Part shown: one piece after another, positions 8,756-16,864 of the stretch
How positions within the stretch are numbered: position 1 is the first letter of the stretch
Layout of the letters: each line of letters starts with the position of its first letter
Source of the DNA: Mariniflexile litorale
GTDB lineage: Bacteria > Bacteroidota > Bacteroidia > Flavobacteriales > Flavobacteriaceae
Direction of reading: 5' to 3'
Assembly (NCBI RefSeq): GCF_031128465.2
Contig: NZ_CP155618.1
Location: 3,896,501-3,960,500 of the forward strand
Length of the DNA stretch: 64,000 nt
Position numbers and translations under genes: made by a program
Notes under the pieces: generated by a model
Told to the model about the DNA's origin: nothing
What the model saw: the letters and a program-made list of their open reading frames with translations, nothing else
Databases searched by the model: none

Positions 8756-9244
8756 GTCCCACCTATATTTGATTCTTATATCTTGTAGTGCTTCCAAGGC
8801 TAATTTCTGTACATGAAACCGATCAGTAACCTGTATGGCTTTTGGGAAACATTTTTTAGCGATAGTTTTCATTGAGTTAGCCATGTCTAGTGTAATCTCT
8901 TTAACCTTCGTTCTTTTCTTTGCTGATAATTTAAGAAGCTGTTCTATAATAGGTTCTACTTTAGTGCCAGAAAAAATGGCAACGATACTTCCTTTTTTAC
9001 CTTTGGCTTTTTTGTTGGTAATGATGGTGTAGAGTTCTCCCTTTGACAAAGCAGTCTCATCAATAGATAAATGGCTTCCTATATTTTCAGGAAAGATGAG
9101 ATATTGTTTTGCATGTTTCTTCTGATTCCAGTCTTTAAAATCACTTAAATAATCTTTATACTGACGTTGTAGTTTTTTACCATCAACGCCATAAAAATGT
9201 CCTATGGTATGACAATCTGAAGCTCTAGTATTGATTAATTTCTT
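8252..9244 (-). CDS. ISAon1-type ISL3 transposase, catalytic (downstream) frame
   Basis: The frame is open for 330 codons (9244 down to 8252). Catalytic acidic residues are visible: Asp in HLSIDETALS, Asp in ITLDMANSMK and Glu in ASAESFNAKIK, the DDE triad of the ISL3 RNase H-like domain. There is no ATG near its beginning. The frame overlaps the end of the upstream frame (9225-9578) in the +1 register around an A/T-rich stretch at about 9243-9252, consistent with frameshift production of a fused transposase. An internal TTG at 9049 would give only 265 residues and lose the first Asp. Confidence 0.85.
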   Translation of the reverse strand, partial: KKLINTRASDCHTIGHFYGVDGKKLQRQYKDYLSDFKDWNQKKHAKQYLIFPENIGSHLSIDETALSKGELYTIITNKKAKGKKGSIVAIFSGTKVEPIIEQLLKLSAKKRTKVKEITLDMANSMKTIAKKCFPKAIQVTDRFHVQKLALEALQDIRIKYRWDAIDLENENIKLARANHKTYKQEVFDNGDTRKQLLARSRYLLYKAPSNWTENQYQRSKILFDQYPDIQLAFNLVQGLRNIFNTAKSVETAYTKLAHWYKDVEQSGFRAFNTIANTITLNYRSILNYFINRSTNASAESFNAKIKAFRAQFRGVKNIEFFLFRLTTIFA

Positions 9245-9578
9245 TTAAAAAAGCAGCGAACTCTGATGTCATACGAGTTCCCTGTGCTACTAAGTTCCAA
9301 TCTCTCTGCACGACTTGTTTGGTGGTCTTGTCTAACCATCTGCGACGCTTAACATGCAGGTAAACTGTATTGCCTCGTAAAGGAAAATCTTGGATGGTTA
9401 CTTCTTTATGAAAACCATGCGCAATTAATGTGCGTTTAGATTCTTCTTTAGGTGTTGCATTTTGTTCTTCAAAGTAAAGATGCATGACTTCGCCATTTTT
9501 AGTATGCTTTACAAGATCAAAATGGTTGATTAGAAATTCAGGTAAAATAAGTTTGAGTAGTTCTAGATAATGGTCCAA
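9225..9578 (-). CDS. ISAon1-family transposase N-terminal region
   Basis: The 117-residue frame starts MDHYLELLKLILPEFL and contains the basic segment VKRRRWLDKTTKQVVQRDW, typical of the small first frame of ISAon1-like elements. It ends at 9225 while the catalytic frame is already open, giving a 20-bp overlap. It probably supplies the DNA-binding part of a frameshift fusion. It starts 64 bp inside the right IS end. Confidence 0.82.
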   Translation of the reverse strand: MDHYLELLKLILPEFLINHFDLVKHTKNGEVMHLYFEEQNATPKEESKRTLIAHGFHKEVTIQDFPLRGNTVYLHVKRRRWLDKTTKQVVQRDWNLVAQGTRMTSEFAAFLKEINQY

Positions 9579-9642
9579 AATCTTTTTTTTGCAAAAATCC
9601 GAAAACTATAGGTAATTCACACACAACTTTTGGTCATGATCC

Positions 9643-10197
9643 TTATTCTTTCTGCTTATGAGCACATGTATTATTAGTTGTGCTCCTTTAAAATCAGTTA
9701 AGATTTCTGAAAATCAATATACAGAAATCATCGAAACAATTAATCAAGGATTATCTCTATCAAAAGATAAAATTGATAAGTCAAGTTACAAACTTAAATC
9801 TGGTTCTATAAAGATATATATAGCTAATAATATTACTGGGGAAGCTGGAATAGCTTTTTGGGTTATTGAAGGAGGTTATAAGACTGTTAATGAAAAGGCA
9901 TCATCAATTACTTATAATTTTTCTGAAATCTCAAAACCAATGTCTGGTGATCAAAAGAGTTACCAATTTCAACCGAAGGATCTTAAAGAACTAATCAATA
10001 GAAGCATTGACAATTATGATCAAGCAGGAGATATAATGACTCTTAAAAAAAATGGTTTTGATATTAATATAAAATTCAGTATTTCTAATTCTGGAAGCGG
10101 AAAAGTTAATCTTGATTTTGGAATTGGCGCCAATGTTAAAGGGTCATTTAGTAAAACAGCATCACATGAAATTACTTTAAGTTTTGTGCCTAAATAA
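9643..10197 (+). pseudogene. IS-split lipoprotein gene, 3' part (two trypsin-co-occurring-2-like units)
   Basis: The frame continues from the stub at 7684 once the IS is removed. As it stands, an in-frame ATG at 9658 could still start a 179-residue product, but it would lack the basic start and most of the hydrophobic signal, so export as a lipoprotein is doubtful. The mature part has two similar units (about residues 20-85 and 105-179 from 9658). Each has a helix, then strands such as SIKIYIANNITGEAGIAFWV or FDINIKFSISNSGSGKVNLD, ending in ITYNFS or ITLSFVP. This resembles the trypco2 domain linked to proteases in bacterial conflict systems. An astacin protease gene follows. Confidence 0.7.
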
Positions 10198-10235
10198 TAA
10201 ACTAGGTTTTAAGTTTTTCCCAAATTTTTATGTAA

Positions 10236-11105
10236 ATGAAGAAAAAGATTCATAGATATAGTGTCCTTTTTACTATAGCAACCCTCTTTCTCGTCTCTAT
10301 CCTTACATGGCTAATTATTAAGAATAATAATAGAAGTTTTAGACCTCCATTGGAATATCATAGCTTAAAGTCAGGTAAAAAAAAGCATATTAAGATTGTT
10401 ACTCAACTATCGTTTACTGATAAAGATCAAGAAATTATATGTGAATTAGTTGACAGTTTATTAGTAATTGAAGGAGATATTATTATAGGGAAAATTGAAG
10501 ATTTTCAAGTTCAGACTATGGCAGCAATAAAAGGAGAAGGTGTTTTATGGAAAGACGGTATAATACCATATGAAATAAAAAATGGTCATCCTAAAGAGAT
10601 TCTGATAAAAAAAGCGATTAAATATTTAAACAATGAAACAAATTTAAAACTTATTGAAAAAGGTTCGAAAGATATCGATTATATACGATTTGTAAAATCT
10701 AATGGTTGTTCTTCTTGGGTTGGTAAGCAAGGTGAAGAACAGATTATAAAGGTTGGCGATTGTAGTTTTGGAAGTATCGTTCACGAAATTTTGCATGCTG
10801 CGGGTTTTTACCATGAACAAGCTCGTACAGATAGAGACGAGTATATAGAAATAGTTTGGGACAATGTTCAAAGTGACGAAAAACATAATTTTATGAAATA
10901 TATTGATCGTGGCGAAGAAGGTGAAGATATAGGTGAATATGACTATAATTCGGTTATGCATTATGATTCAATGGGATTTAGCTCTAAAAACAACAACAAA
11001 ACTATTCTAATTAGAAAACCGCCAGGAAACGAAAAAACAATTATTGGACAACGGAAAGGCTTAAGTTCAAACGATGTCAAAAACATTAATAAAGTTTATA
11101 ATTAA
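10236..11105 (+). CDS. Astacin-like (M12A) zinc metalloprotease
   Basis: The 289-residue protein has one N-terminal hydrophobic segment (about 10-28) after MKKKIHR, so it is membrane-anchored or exported. The astacin signature HEILHAAGFYHE gives zinc ligands His183, His187 and His193 and catalytic Glu184. The Met-turn SVMHYDSMGF follows (Met241, with Tyr243 as the fifth ligand). A propeptide-like region (about 30-105) precedes the catalytic domain, as is usual for these zymogens. It lies 38 bp after the split lipoprotein gene, same strand, and probably formed an operon with it. Confidence 0.88.
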   Translation: MKKKIHRYSVLFTIATLFLVSILTWLIIKNNNRSFRPPLEYHSLKSGKKKHIKIVTQLSFTDKDQEIICELVDSLLVIEGDIIIGKIEDFQVQTMAAIKGEGVLWKDGIIPYEIKNGHPKEILIKKAIKYLNNETNLKLIEKGSKDIDYIRFVKSNGCSSWVGKQGEEQIIKVGDCSFGSIVHEILHAAGFYHEQARTDRDEYIEIVWDNVQSDEKHNFMKYIDRGEEGEDIGEYDYNSVMHYDSMGFSSKNNNKTILIRKPPGNEKTIIGQRKGLSSNDVKNINKVYN

Positions 11106-11140
11106 AAATTTAAATATTTTCTACTTTATTACTCCACTTT

Positions 11141-11245
11141 AGTTTTAAAAAAACATTCTTAAAAGCTGTTCTAAAATGTTATTGGAACACTTTTATGCGA
11201 CGACGTAGGAGGGAAGCATAATGTGTGTTGAATGGAATAATGCAA
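11141..11245 (+). repeat. Module-boundary repeat, partial copy C
   Basis: Only the latter part of the repeat is present, corresponding to about 7390-7482 of copy B: ...TGTTATTGGAACACTTTTATGCGACGACGTAGGAGGGAAGC... and the following GTGT..GAATGGAATAAT. The hairpin-rich first half is missing. It lies between the astacin gene and the methyltransferase gene. A TTTG (near 11254) and TAATTTAC (near 11277) just downstream could form a promoter for the methyltransferase. Confidence 0.75.
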
Positions 11246-11306
11246 ATAATTCTTTGTTTCACAAGGAAAATTAGTTTAATTTACATAGTTAAAATACTAT
11301 TCAAAT

Positions 11307-12197
11307 TTGAAACAAAAAATCAAACCAATTATCAAAGCTGTCGATTTCTTTTGTGGCGGCGGCGGTATGAGTTATGGTATGCAAAAGTCTAGTATTCAGG
11401 TTTTGGCAGGTATTGATTATGAAGAAAACTGCAGAGCCACTTATGAAGCAAATATTAAGAAGTCTAAATTCATAAAAGCAGATGTTTTTGAATTAAAAGA
11501 AACTGACTTAGAAAAAACCTTAAATCTAAAGTGTAATGATGATGAATTATTGCTTATCGGTTGTAGCCCTTGTCAGTTTTGGAGTATAATAAATACAGAT
11601 AAAAAGAAATCGCAAAAATCTAAAAATTTATTAGTCGAATTTGAAAGATTCGTTAGGTATTTTAATCCTGGTTACGTAGTCGTTGAAAACGTACCTGGTG
11701 TTCTTCGTAAAAAAGGAGAAAGTGGTTTGGAATCATTTATATATTGGTTAGAAAATAATAAATATACAGTGCATTTTAAAGTACACAATACATCTGACTA
11801 TGGTGTTCCTCAAAATAGAAAGCGATTTACTTTAATTGCAAATAGAATTACAAAAAAAGAATTAGAGCCTATAAAAGCAAATAAAAAGTTAACAGTCAGA
11901 GATGTTATTGGTGTTGAAAATGGCTTTTCAAAAATAAAAGCTGGTCATAAAGATGAATCCATTTTTAGCCATACAGTACCTATGGTGAATGAATTAACTT
12001 TAAAGCGACTAGAAAAAGTTGAAAGAGACGGTGGAAATCGATTAAGTTTTGCTAATGACCCAGAATTACAATTAAATTGTTTTATAGACAAAGATGACTC
12101 TTTTAAGGATACTTTTGGAAGATTATGGTGGGATAAACCCTACAAAAAAGATAAAGAATTTTCATATGCAGAAATAGAAAATATTTTAAAGAATTGA
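11307..12197 (+). pseudogene. C-terminally truncated C5 cytosine DNA methyltransferase
   Basis: The frame starts at TTG 11307 and encodes 296 residues. Motif I (FFCGGGGMSYGM, 14-25), motif IV with the catalytic Cys89 (GCSPCQFWS), motif VI (ENVPG, 127-131) and motif VIII (QNRKRFTLIA, 169-178) are intact. The protein follows the family through GRLWWDKP and then departs into an unrelated charged tail of about 20 residues. Motifs IX and X, the second half of the target-recognition context and the helix that completes the AdoMet site, are absent. No restriction endonuclease gene adjoins it. It is most likely inactive, although the retained frame is undamaged. Confidence 0.7.
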
Positions 12198-12748
12198 TTG
12201 AGTATCAATTTTTAAAATACCTAATAATGAAGCATTAAAAAAAAAGATTAATTGAAGTTCTACATATAACAAGTGCATAGAATTTTATTTTTACTCACAT
12301 ATTTAATTATTTGTAGAAACTTCAAATGTGTTCGTGAATCTCCTAAAAAGTCGATTTCATAAAATTTATGCTCTTGTGGCAAGCTTACGAGAATCGTCTA
12401 AAATTTTTATTACGTACATTTCGAATAAGCGATTTTTAATAAGTGCAAAAAGGTTAGCTTTTATTTTGGCGTTGGCAAGCGTTGGATAATTGTATGTAAA
12501 AATAGATACAAATGTTTTTAAACGCTGCGAAGCAAACCGCTTAATTAGTTTAATGACCCAAGTTCCAATTATTCTTTTGAAAACAGCGCATACTGGGATA
12601 TTTTACATAATAGAGAATTATAGCTACACAATAATAAACTCAACTACGAAATAGAGAATTATAGTTACACAGTAATAAACACAACTACGAAGCCACAATT
12701 AGCTTGTCATAATTACTATCGATATAAGTCTAAAGACGTTATATCTAC
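12198..12748. other. Gene-free stretch with a two-unit 41-bp tandem repeat
   Basis: No convincing coding frame is present. At about 12611-12692 a 41-bp unit beginning TAGAGAATTATAG occurs twice in tandem with three substitutions. A GGCGTTGGCAAGCGTTGGATAA segment lies near 12470-12491. The rest is low-complexity A/T-rich sequence, probably the debris of the accessory module boundary. Confidence 0.6.
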
Positions 12749-12835
12749 AATTATGTCAAATAGCGCCCAAAAGCGCTATTACGCTAATTGTTATAATTGT
12801 TATAAATGTACTATAATTAATATTATGTAAAATAG
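12749..12835 (+). repeat. Module-boundary repeat, partial copy D
   Basis: This matches the first about 75 bp of copies A and B (from AATTATGTCAAATAGCGCCC through the AGCGC/GCGCT hairpin to TGTACTATAAT), with a duplicated TTGTTATAA unit. It then ends in TATTATGTAAAATAGAG, which resembles the sequence just upstream of copy A (GTTATGTAAAATCGAA near 2530). It closes the accessory region; core-type genes begin at 12955. Confidence 0.72.
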
Positions 12836-12954
12836 AGTATTTTCAAACAACTCTACTTCAACCAATTAATTAATAATTTTAACTTTTTTAAAATTCAAAT
12901 AATCTATATCCTCTTTTCAGCCGTAATTATAACTAAACAATAAAAAATAATATT

Positions 12955-13788
12955 ATGAGAAAATTGTCGTTTATATTACTTGCAACCGTTATAATGAGTG
13001 CCTGTGTTTCCAAAAAGAAATATGTGGCATTAGAACATGAAAATGGAGAAATTAAAAGTGCCTTAACAAAAACACAGTTTGAAAAAGAAGAACTTGAAAC
13101 AAAATTTGCTAAAATTGAAGCACGTGTTGAAGCCTTTAATTCTAAAATAAATACGTTAACGGAAGAAAACGATGTGAAAATGGAAACTGTTGGCGATGTA
13201 GCGGTTATATCAAACGAAACCAAGAAGCAAATGCGTAAAACCTTAGCGAATGTCGATCAAAATAAATTAAGACAAGCTACTACCCTTAAAGACTCTATGA
13301 ATTTAGCGGTATCGTATAACTTACAAAAATCGTTGGATACAAGCACCTTAAATGAAGATGAAGATATAGCTATTGATATAGATGAGACTGTGGTAATGAT
13401 TTCTATTTCAGATAAAATGCTATTTGATACGGCTAGTTACCGTATTAGCAGTAAAGCGAATAATATTTTACAAAAATTGGCTAATGTTATCAATTCAGAG
13501 CCTAGTATTGAAGTGATGGTTGAAGGTCATACAGATTCGAGATCTATAAATACGGCTAAAATTTCTGATAACTGGGATTTAAGTGTACTACGTGCTACAT
13601 CGGTTGTTAGAACATTACAAAATAAATACAATGTCGCTCCAGAAAAACTAATTGCATCTGGTAGAAGCAGTTATTTACCGGTTGCGGGCAACGATACTAA
13701 AGAAGATCGATCAAAAAATAGAAGAACTCGTATCGTTATTTTACCAAACATCAATAAATTCTTTGCACTTATGGCATCGAATGATTAA
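12955..13788 (+). CDS. OmpA-family peptidoglycan-binding lipoprotein
   Basis: The 277-residue protein has a lipoprotein signal with lipobox MSAC (Cys17), an alpha-helical coiled-coil region (about 20-110) and a C-terminal OmpA-like domain (about 145-268). The domain shows the GHTDSRS motif and the NRRTRIVI segment that contact diaminopimelate in peptidoglycan. It should tether the outer membrane to the cell wall. It is a single-gene unit with its own terminator at 13812-13849. Confidence 0.88.
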   Translation: MRKLSFILLATVIMSACVSKKKYVALEHENGEIKSALTKTQFEKEELETKFAKIEARVEAFNSKINTLTEENDVKMETVGDVAVISNETKKQMRKTLANVDQNKLRQATTLKDSMNLAVSYNLQKSLDTSTLNEDEDIAIDIDETVVMISISDKMLFDTASYRISSKANNILQKLANVINSEPSIEVMVEGHTDSRSINTAKISDNWDLSVLRATSVVRTLQNKYNVAPEKLIASGRSSYLPVAGNDTKEDRSKNRRTRIVILPNINKFFALMASND

Positions 13789-13811
13789 GATAATCCCTTA
13801 ATTAATCCAGG

Positions 13812-13849
13812 AAAAGGCTACTTATTAATATATAAGTGGTCTTTTTTTT
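13812..13849 (+). terminator. Intrinsic terminator after the OmpA-like gene
   Basis: AAAGGCTACTTAT and ATAAGTGGTCTTT form a 13-bp stem (with G-U pairs) followed by a run of eight T, 24 bp after the stop codon. Confidence 0.8.
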
Positions 13850-13962
13850 GTTTAAATAATAATGCTGCTGTAGTATGTTATAATATTATTAAAATTGCCT
13901 CTTCTAAATACAAAAACATATTATTTAAAGTATATTTGTGTTCTCAAAAAGTAAGACTTTTA

Positions 13963-14580
13963 ATGAAACCCAAATCTAAATCTAAAACTGAAAAAACACG
14001 TTGGAAATTACTCCATCAGTATTATAGCTATACGGGCTTTTATAATTTTGTTTGGCAAGCGGTAAAAAAAGCATTGCCTTTTATAATCCTTGTAGTGATT
14101 GGCATATATGTGGTAAACCACTATTATGATATAAATACAGCGTTAGTGCATCTTACCGAAACATTACCTGCGTATGGTGTGTTGGCTTTTTTCTTTGTAT
14201 CTGAAACTCTTTTAGGCTTGGTTCCTCCCGAAATATTTATTGCTTGGGCAGGTAAAATGTATGCGCCTTGGTTATATTTAACAGTGCTAGCCTTATTATC
14301 TTATTCCGGCGGTTTGGTTTCTTATTATATTGGTTATATTATTACCAAAATACCTAAAGTGCATAACTATTTAGAAGTTAAAATGGCTAAACAGCTTAAA
14401 AATTCAAAAAAATGGGGCGGTTTTTTAATTATTGTAGGTGCTCTATTACCACTACCTTTTTCTATTTCTTGTATGGCTGCTGGTATTATTAAATTTCCAT
14501 TTAAAAATGTAGTGGCTTATGGGTCGTTACGTTTGTTACGTTTTTTAATTTACGGAGTTGTTATTTTTCATGCCTTTTAA
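13963..14580 (+). CDS. VTT-domain (SNARE-associated/DedA-like) membrane protein
   Basis: I chose the ATG at 13963 (205 residues) over a TTG at 13936, because the extra nine residues add nothing and the first real region (MKPKSKSKTEKTRWK) is the usual basic cytoplasmic start. About four to five membrane helices follow. The VTT core contains SETLLGLVPPEIFIAWAG and GALLPLPFSISCMAAGIIKFPFKN, with the conserved prolines and the glycine-rich reentrant loop. Members scramble or transport lipids and carriers such as undecaprenyl phosphate. It leads a group of three membrane-protein genes on the plus strand. Confidence 0.75.
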   Translation: MKPKSKSKTEKTRWKLLHQYYSYTGFYNFVWQAVKKALPFIILVVIGIYVVNHYYDINTALVHLTETLPAYGVLAFFFVSETLLGLVPPEIFIAWAGKMYAPWLYLTVLALLSYSGGLVSYYIGYIITKIPKVHNYLEVKMAKQLKNSKKWGGFLIIVGALLPLPFSISCMAAGIIKFPFKNVVAYGSLRLLRFLIYGVVIFHAF

Positions 14581-14643
14581 AACACACTAAGCCGAGTACT
14601 AGTTAAATTTGTTACTATATTTTTACACATAAATTATATTTCT

Positions 14644-14940
14644 ATGTTTTCATTCCTAAATATTTTCAGAATCACAGCACTTTTAGAAGGTGTCTCCTAT
14701 ATTTTATTATTGTTTATTGCAACCCCCATAAAATACATGCTTAATGACCCTCAGTATGTGAAAATGCTAGGTATGCCTCACGGGATTCTATTTATGGGAT
14801 ACATTATCATGGCTTTTATGCTTAAAAAAGAACTTAACTGGAACACCAAACAGTTGGGTGAAATTTTATTAGCATCTATAATTCCATTTGGTACTTTTTA
14901 TATAGATAAGAAGTATTTAAAGCCTCTAAGAAATGGATAA
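14644..14940 (+). CDS. DUF3817 family membrane protein
   Basis: The 98-residue protein has three predicted membrane helices (about 10-27, 43-60, 72-88). The pattern FRITALLEGVSYILLLFIATPIKY and MPHGILFMGYI matches DUF3817, a small integral membrane family often beside transporters. Function is unknown. Its end overlaps the start of the mechanosensitive channel gene by 8 bp, implying translational coupling. Confidence 0.8.
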   Translation: MFSFLNIFRITALLEGVSYILLLFIATPIKYMLNDPQYVKMLGMPHGILFMGYIIMAFMLKKELNWNTKQLGEILLASIIPFGTFYIDKKYLKPLRNG

Positions 14941-16180
14941 AATAAAACATTTTATTTACGATTATTTTTTAACCATAGGTACAACCGAAACTGTTGCTAT
15001 ATACTTAAACATGTTAGGCCTTGCTTTGGTCCTCATGCTTCTTATTTTTATTATTGATTTTATTATTAAACGATTATTAATTGGTGTTTTTGCTCAATTT
15101 GCATCCAAATCAAAAACAAATTTTGATGATTTATTAGTAAAAAATAGGGTTCCTACCAACATTGCCCACATTACACCATTATTGGTTGCTTTAGAGTTTA
15201 TTTCGGATGTGTTTTACGATTTTCCTGCTTTTGAAGCCCTGGTAGAGCGTGGTTTAAAAGTATTCGCTATTGTTTTAACCTTGTGGATTGTACGAAGCAT
15301 ACTAAACACCATAAAAGATTATTTAAAAACATTACCAAATTTAAAAGATAAACCCATAGATAGCTACATACAGGTATTTATGATTTTTATCTGGATTATA
15401 GGTATTTGTTCAGCTATTGCCATTATAACCCGTACCCCTTTCATTAATTTTATTACAGGCTTGGGTGCCGCATCTGCTATCATTATTTTGATATTTAAAG
15501 ATACTATTCTAGGATTTGTGGCTAGTATTCAAGTTTCTATAAACGATATGGTTCGTATTGGCGATTGGATTACCTTTGAAAAATATGGTGCAGATGGTGA
15601 TGTTGTTGAAATAAATTTGGCCACCGTGAAGGTTCAGAATTTTGACAAAACCATTACCACCATCCCTACCTACGCCCTTATTTCCGATTCTTTTAAAAAT
15701 TGGCGAGGTATGACCAGTTCTGAAGGCAGACGTATAAAACGTGCTTTATTTATTAAACAAAGTGGGGTGAAATATTTATCTGATGAAGATGTTAACGACC
15801 TTAAAAATATTCAATTAATAAGTTCTTATTTAGAAACTAGGCAGTCTGATATTAAATCATACAATGAATCCAATCAAATAAACAAAGAGCTGTTATTAAA
15901 CGGCAGAAACCTTACCAATTTGGGGGTTTTTAGAAAATACATTGACTCTTATTTAAAGCATCATTCGGCGATTAATAAAGATATGATGATTATGGCGCGC
16001 CAACTGGCACCAACCACTCAAGGCATTCCTTTAGAAATTTATGCCTTTAGCAGCGACAAACGTTGGGAAAATTATGAATACATCATGTCGGATATCTTCG
16101 ATCATCTTATTGCAGCACTCCCCTATTTTGATTTAGAGCTTTTTGAGTTGCCTAGTGGTGGTCAGTTTATTCCAGAATAA
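14933..16180 (+). CDS. MscS-family mechanosensitive ion channel (YbdG-like)
   Basis: The 415-residue protein has five predicted membrane helices in the first about 185 residues. A pore-lining segment rich in Gly, Ala and Ile follows (GLGAASAIIILIFKDTILGFVASIQV), and then the MscS beta domain (NDMVRIGDWITFEKYGADGDVVEINLATVKV). A large cytoplasmic C-terminal domain completes it. It is of the medium-length YbdG type. It should release solutes on hypo-osmotic shock. It overlaps the DUF3817 gene and ends in a clear terminator. Confidence 0.88.
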   Translation: MDKIKHFIYDYFLTIGTTETVAIYLNMLGLALVLMLLIFIIDFIIKRLLIGVFAQFASKSKTNFDDLLVKNRVPTNIAHITPLLVALEFISDVFYDFPAFEALVERGLKVFAIVLTLWIVRSILNTIKDYLKTLPNLKDKPIDSYIQVFMIFIWIIGICSAIAIITRTPFINFITGLGAASAIIILIFKDTILGFVASIQVSINDMVRIGDWITFEKYGADGDVVEINLATVKVQNFDKTITTIPTYALISDSFKNWRGMTSSEGRRIKRALFIKQSGVKYLSDEDVNDLKNIQLISSYLETRQSDIKSYNESNQINKELLLNGRNLTNLGVFRKYIDSYLKHHSAINKDMMIMARQLAPTTQGIPLEIYAFSSDKRWENYEYIMSDIFDHLIAALPYFDLELFELPSGGQFIPE

Positions 16181-16197
16181 TTAATTCGATATTCTAT

Positions 16198-16241
16198 AAA
16201 AAAGCCTGCGTTCTATATTTAGAATTCAGGCTTTTATTTTT
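16198..16241 (+). terminator. Intrinsic terminator after the MscS-type gene
   Basis: AAAAGCCTG and CAGGCTTTT form the stem, with a T-rich tail, 18 bp after the stop at 16180. Confidence 0.82.
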
Positions 16242-16368
16242 GTTGAAATAAAACCTTCAACTTTCGATTAGCTTATCGCAGTTCTACCCTATTATTTCAT
16301 TTGAAAATTTTGAGTTTTTTGTGGTGCTCATGGCATTCCTCAATAATTAATTTTATAAAGTGCTGTGA

Positions 16369-16821
16369 ATGAATTTTTTATATAAATTAAAATTATTAAC
16401 AGTTTTTCGTTATACCATTGAAGCCGGTGATGTAGATTTAGATGGCATTGGTATCGGTACCTTAGTCGCCAATGGAGGTACTTTACTAAATGCTGTTTTA
16501 AATAGCGCTAGCTTAACATTAAATAATGTAGGTTCAACAATTGCTGTCCTTGTCGATTCTTCATTGAGTATTGATAGTAATGAAAACAGGTCTAAATTTT
16601 CTATGTATCCAAATCCTAGTTCTGAAACTGTAAAAATAAAATCTAATTTAGGTGGTAATTTTTATGTTATCAATCCATTAGGACAAGCAGTAATAGCGTT
16701 TAAAGTAAATCCTAATGTAGAAGCCAAAGTTTATATTGGCGACTTAAGTGAGGGCGTCTATTTTGTTAAAGCGATAGATAACACCAATGCATCTTCTAAA
16801 AAGCTAGTTGTTAAAAAATAG
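16369..16821 (+). pseudogene. Orphan C-terminal remnant of a T9SS-secreted protein
   Basis: The 150-residue frame has no signal peptide, although its end is a type A T9SS sorting domain (about 76-150: FSMYPNPSSETVKIKS ... LSEGVYFVKAI ... KKLVVKK). The preceding part (RYTIEAGDVDLDGIGIGTLV ... LTLNNVGSTIAVLVDSS) resembles the last repeat of large cell-surface adhesins. A sorting domain is useless without Sec export, so this is best read as the tail left by deletion of a much larger gene. An ATG at 16369 is available but probably fortuitous. Confidence 0.72.
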
Positions 16822-16864
16822 TATAGATTCTTTTTAGAAAGAAATTTTATACTGCAAATAAAAA

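Larger units (their letters stand above)
7704..9642 (-). mobile_element. ISL3-family (ISAon1-like) insertion sequence with internal duplication
   Basis: The ends are imperfect inverted repeats (GGATCAAGGCTAAAAGTTGT at the left; the right end read inward gives GGATCATGACCAAAAGTTGT), matching at 19 of the first 22 positions. The element is flanked by the 8-bp direct repeat TTATTCTT (7696-7703 and 9643-9650), the duplication size known for ISL3 elements. A canonical copy would be 8230-9642 (1413 bp). The extra 526 bp at the left duplicates that copy's own left end. The transposase lies on the minus strand in two overlapping frames, as in ISAon1-type elements. It has inserted into the signal-peptide codons of a lipoprotein gene. 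Confidence 0.92.

Noticed and set aside
11307-12197. Restriction-modification system
   Set aside because: No endonuclease-like gene is adjacent, and the methyltransferase is truncated.
12611-12692. CRISPR array
   Set aside because: Only two directly abutting units, no spacers and no cas genes.
2573-12835. Integron cassette array with attC sites
   Set aside because: The boundary repeats have hairpins and a GTTATGTAAC motif, but I could not fit the attC core pattern (RYYYAAC...GTTRRRY), modules hold more than one gene each, and no integrase is in the window.
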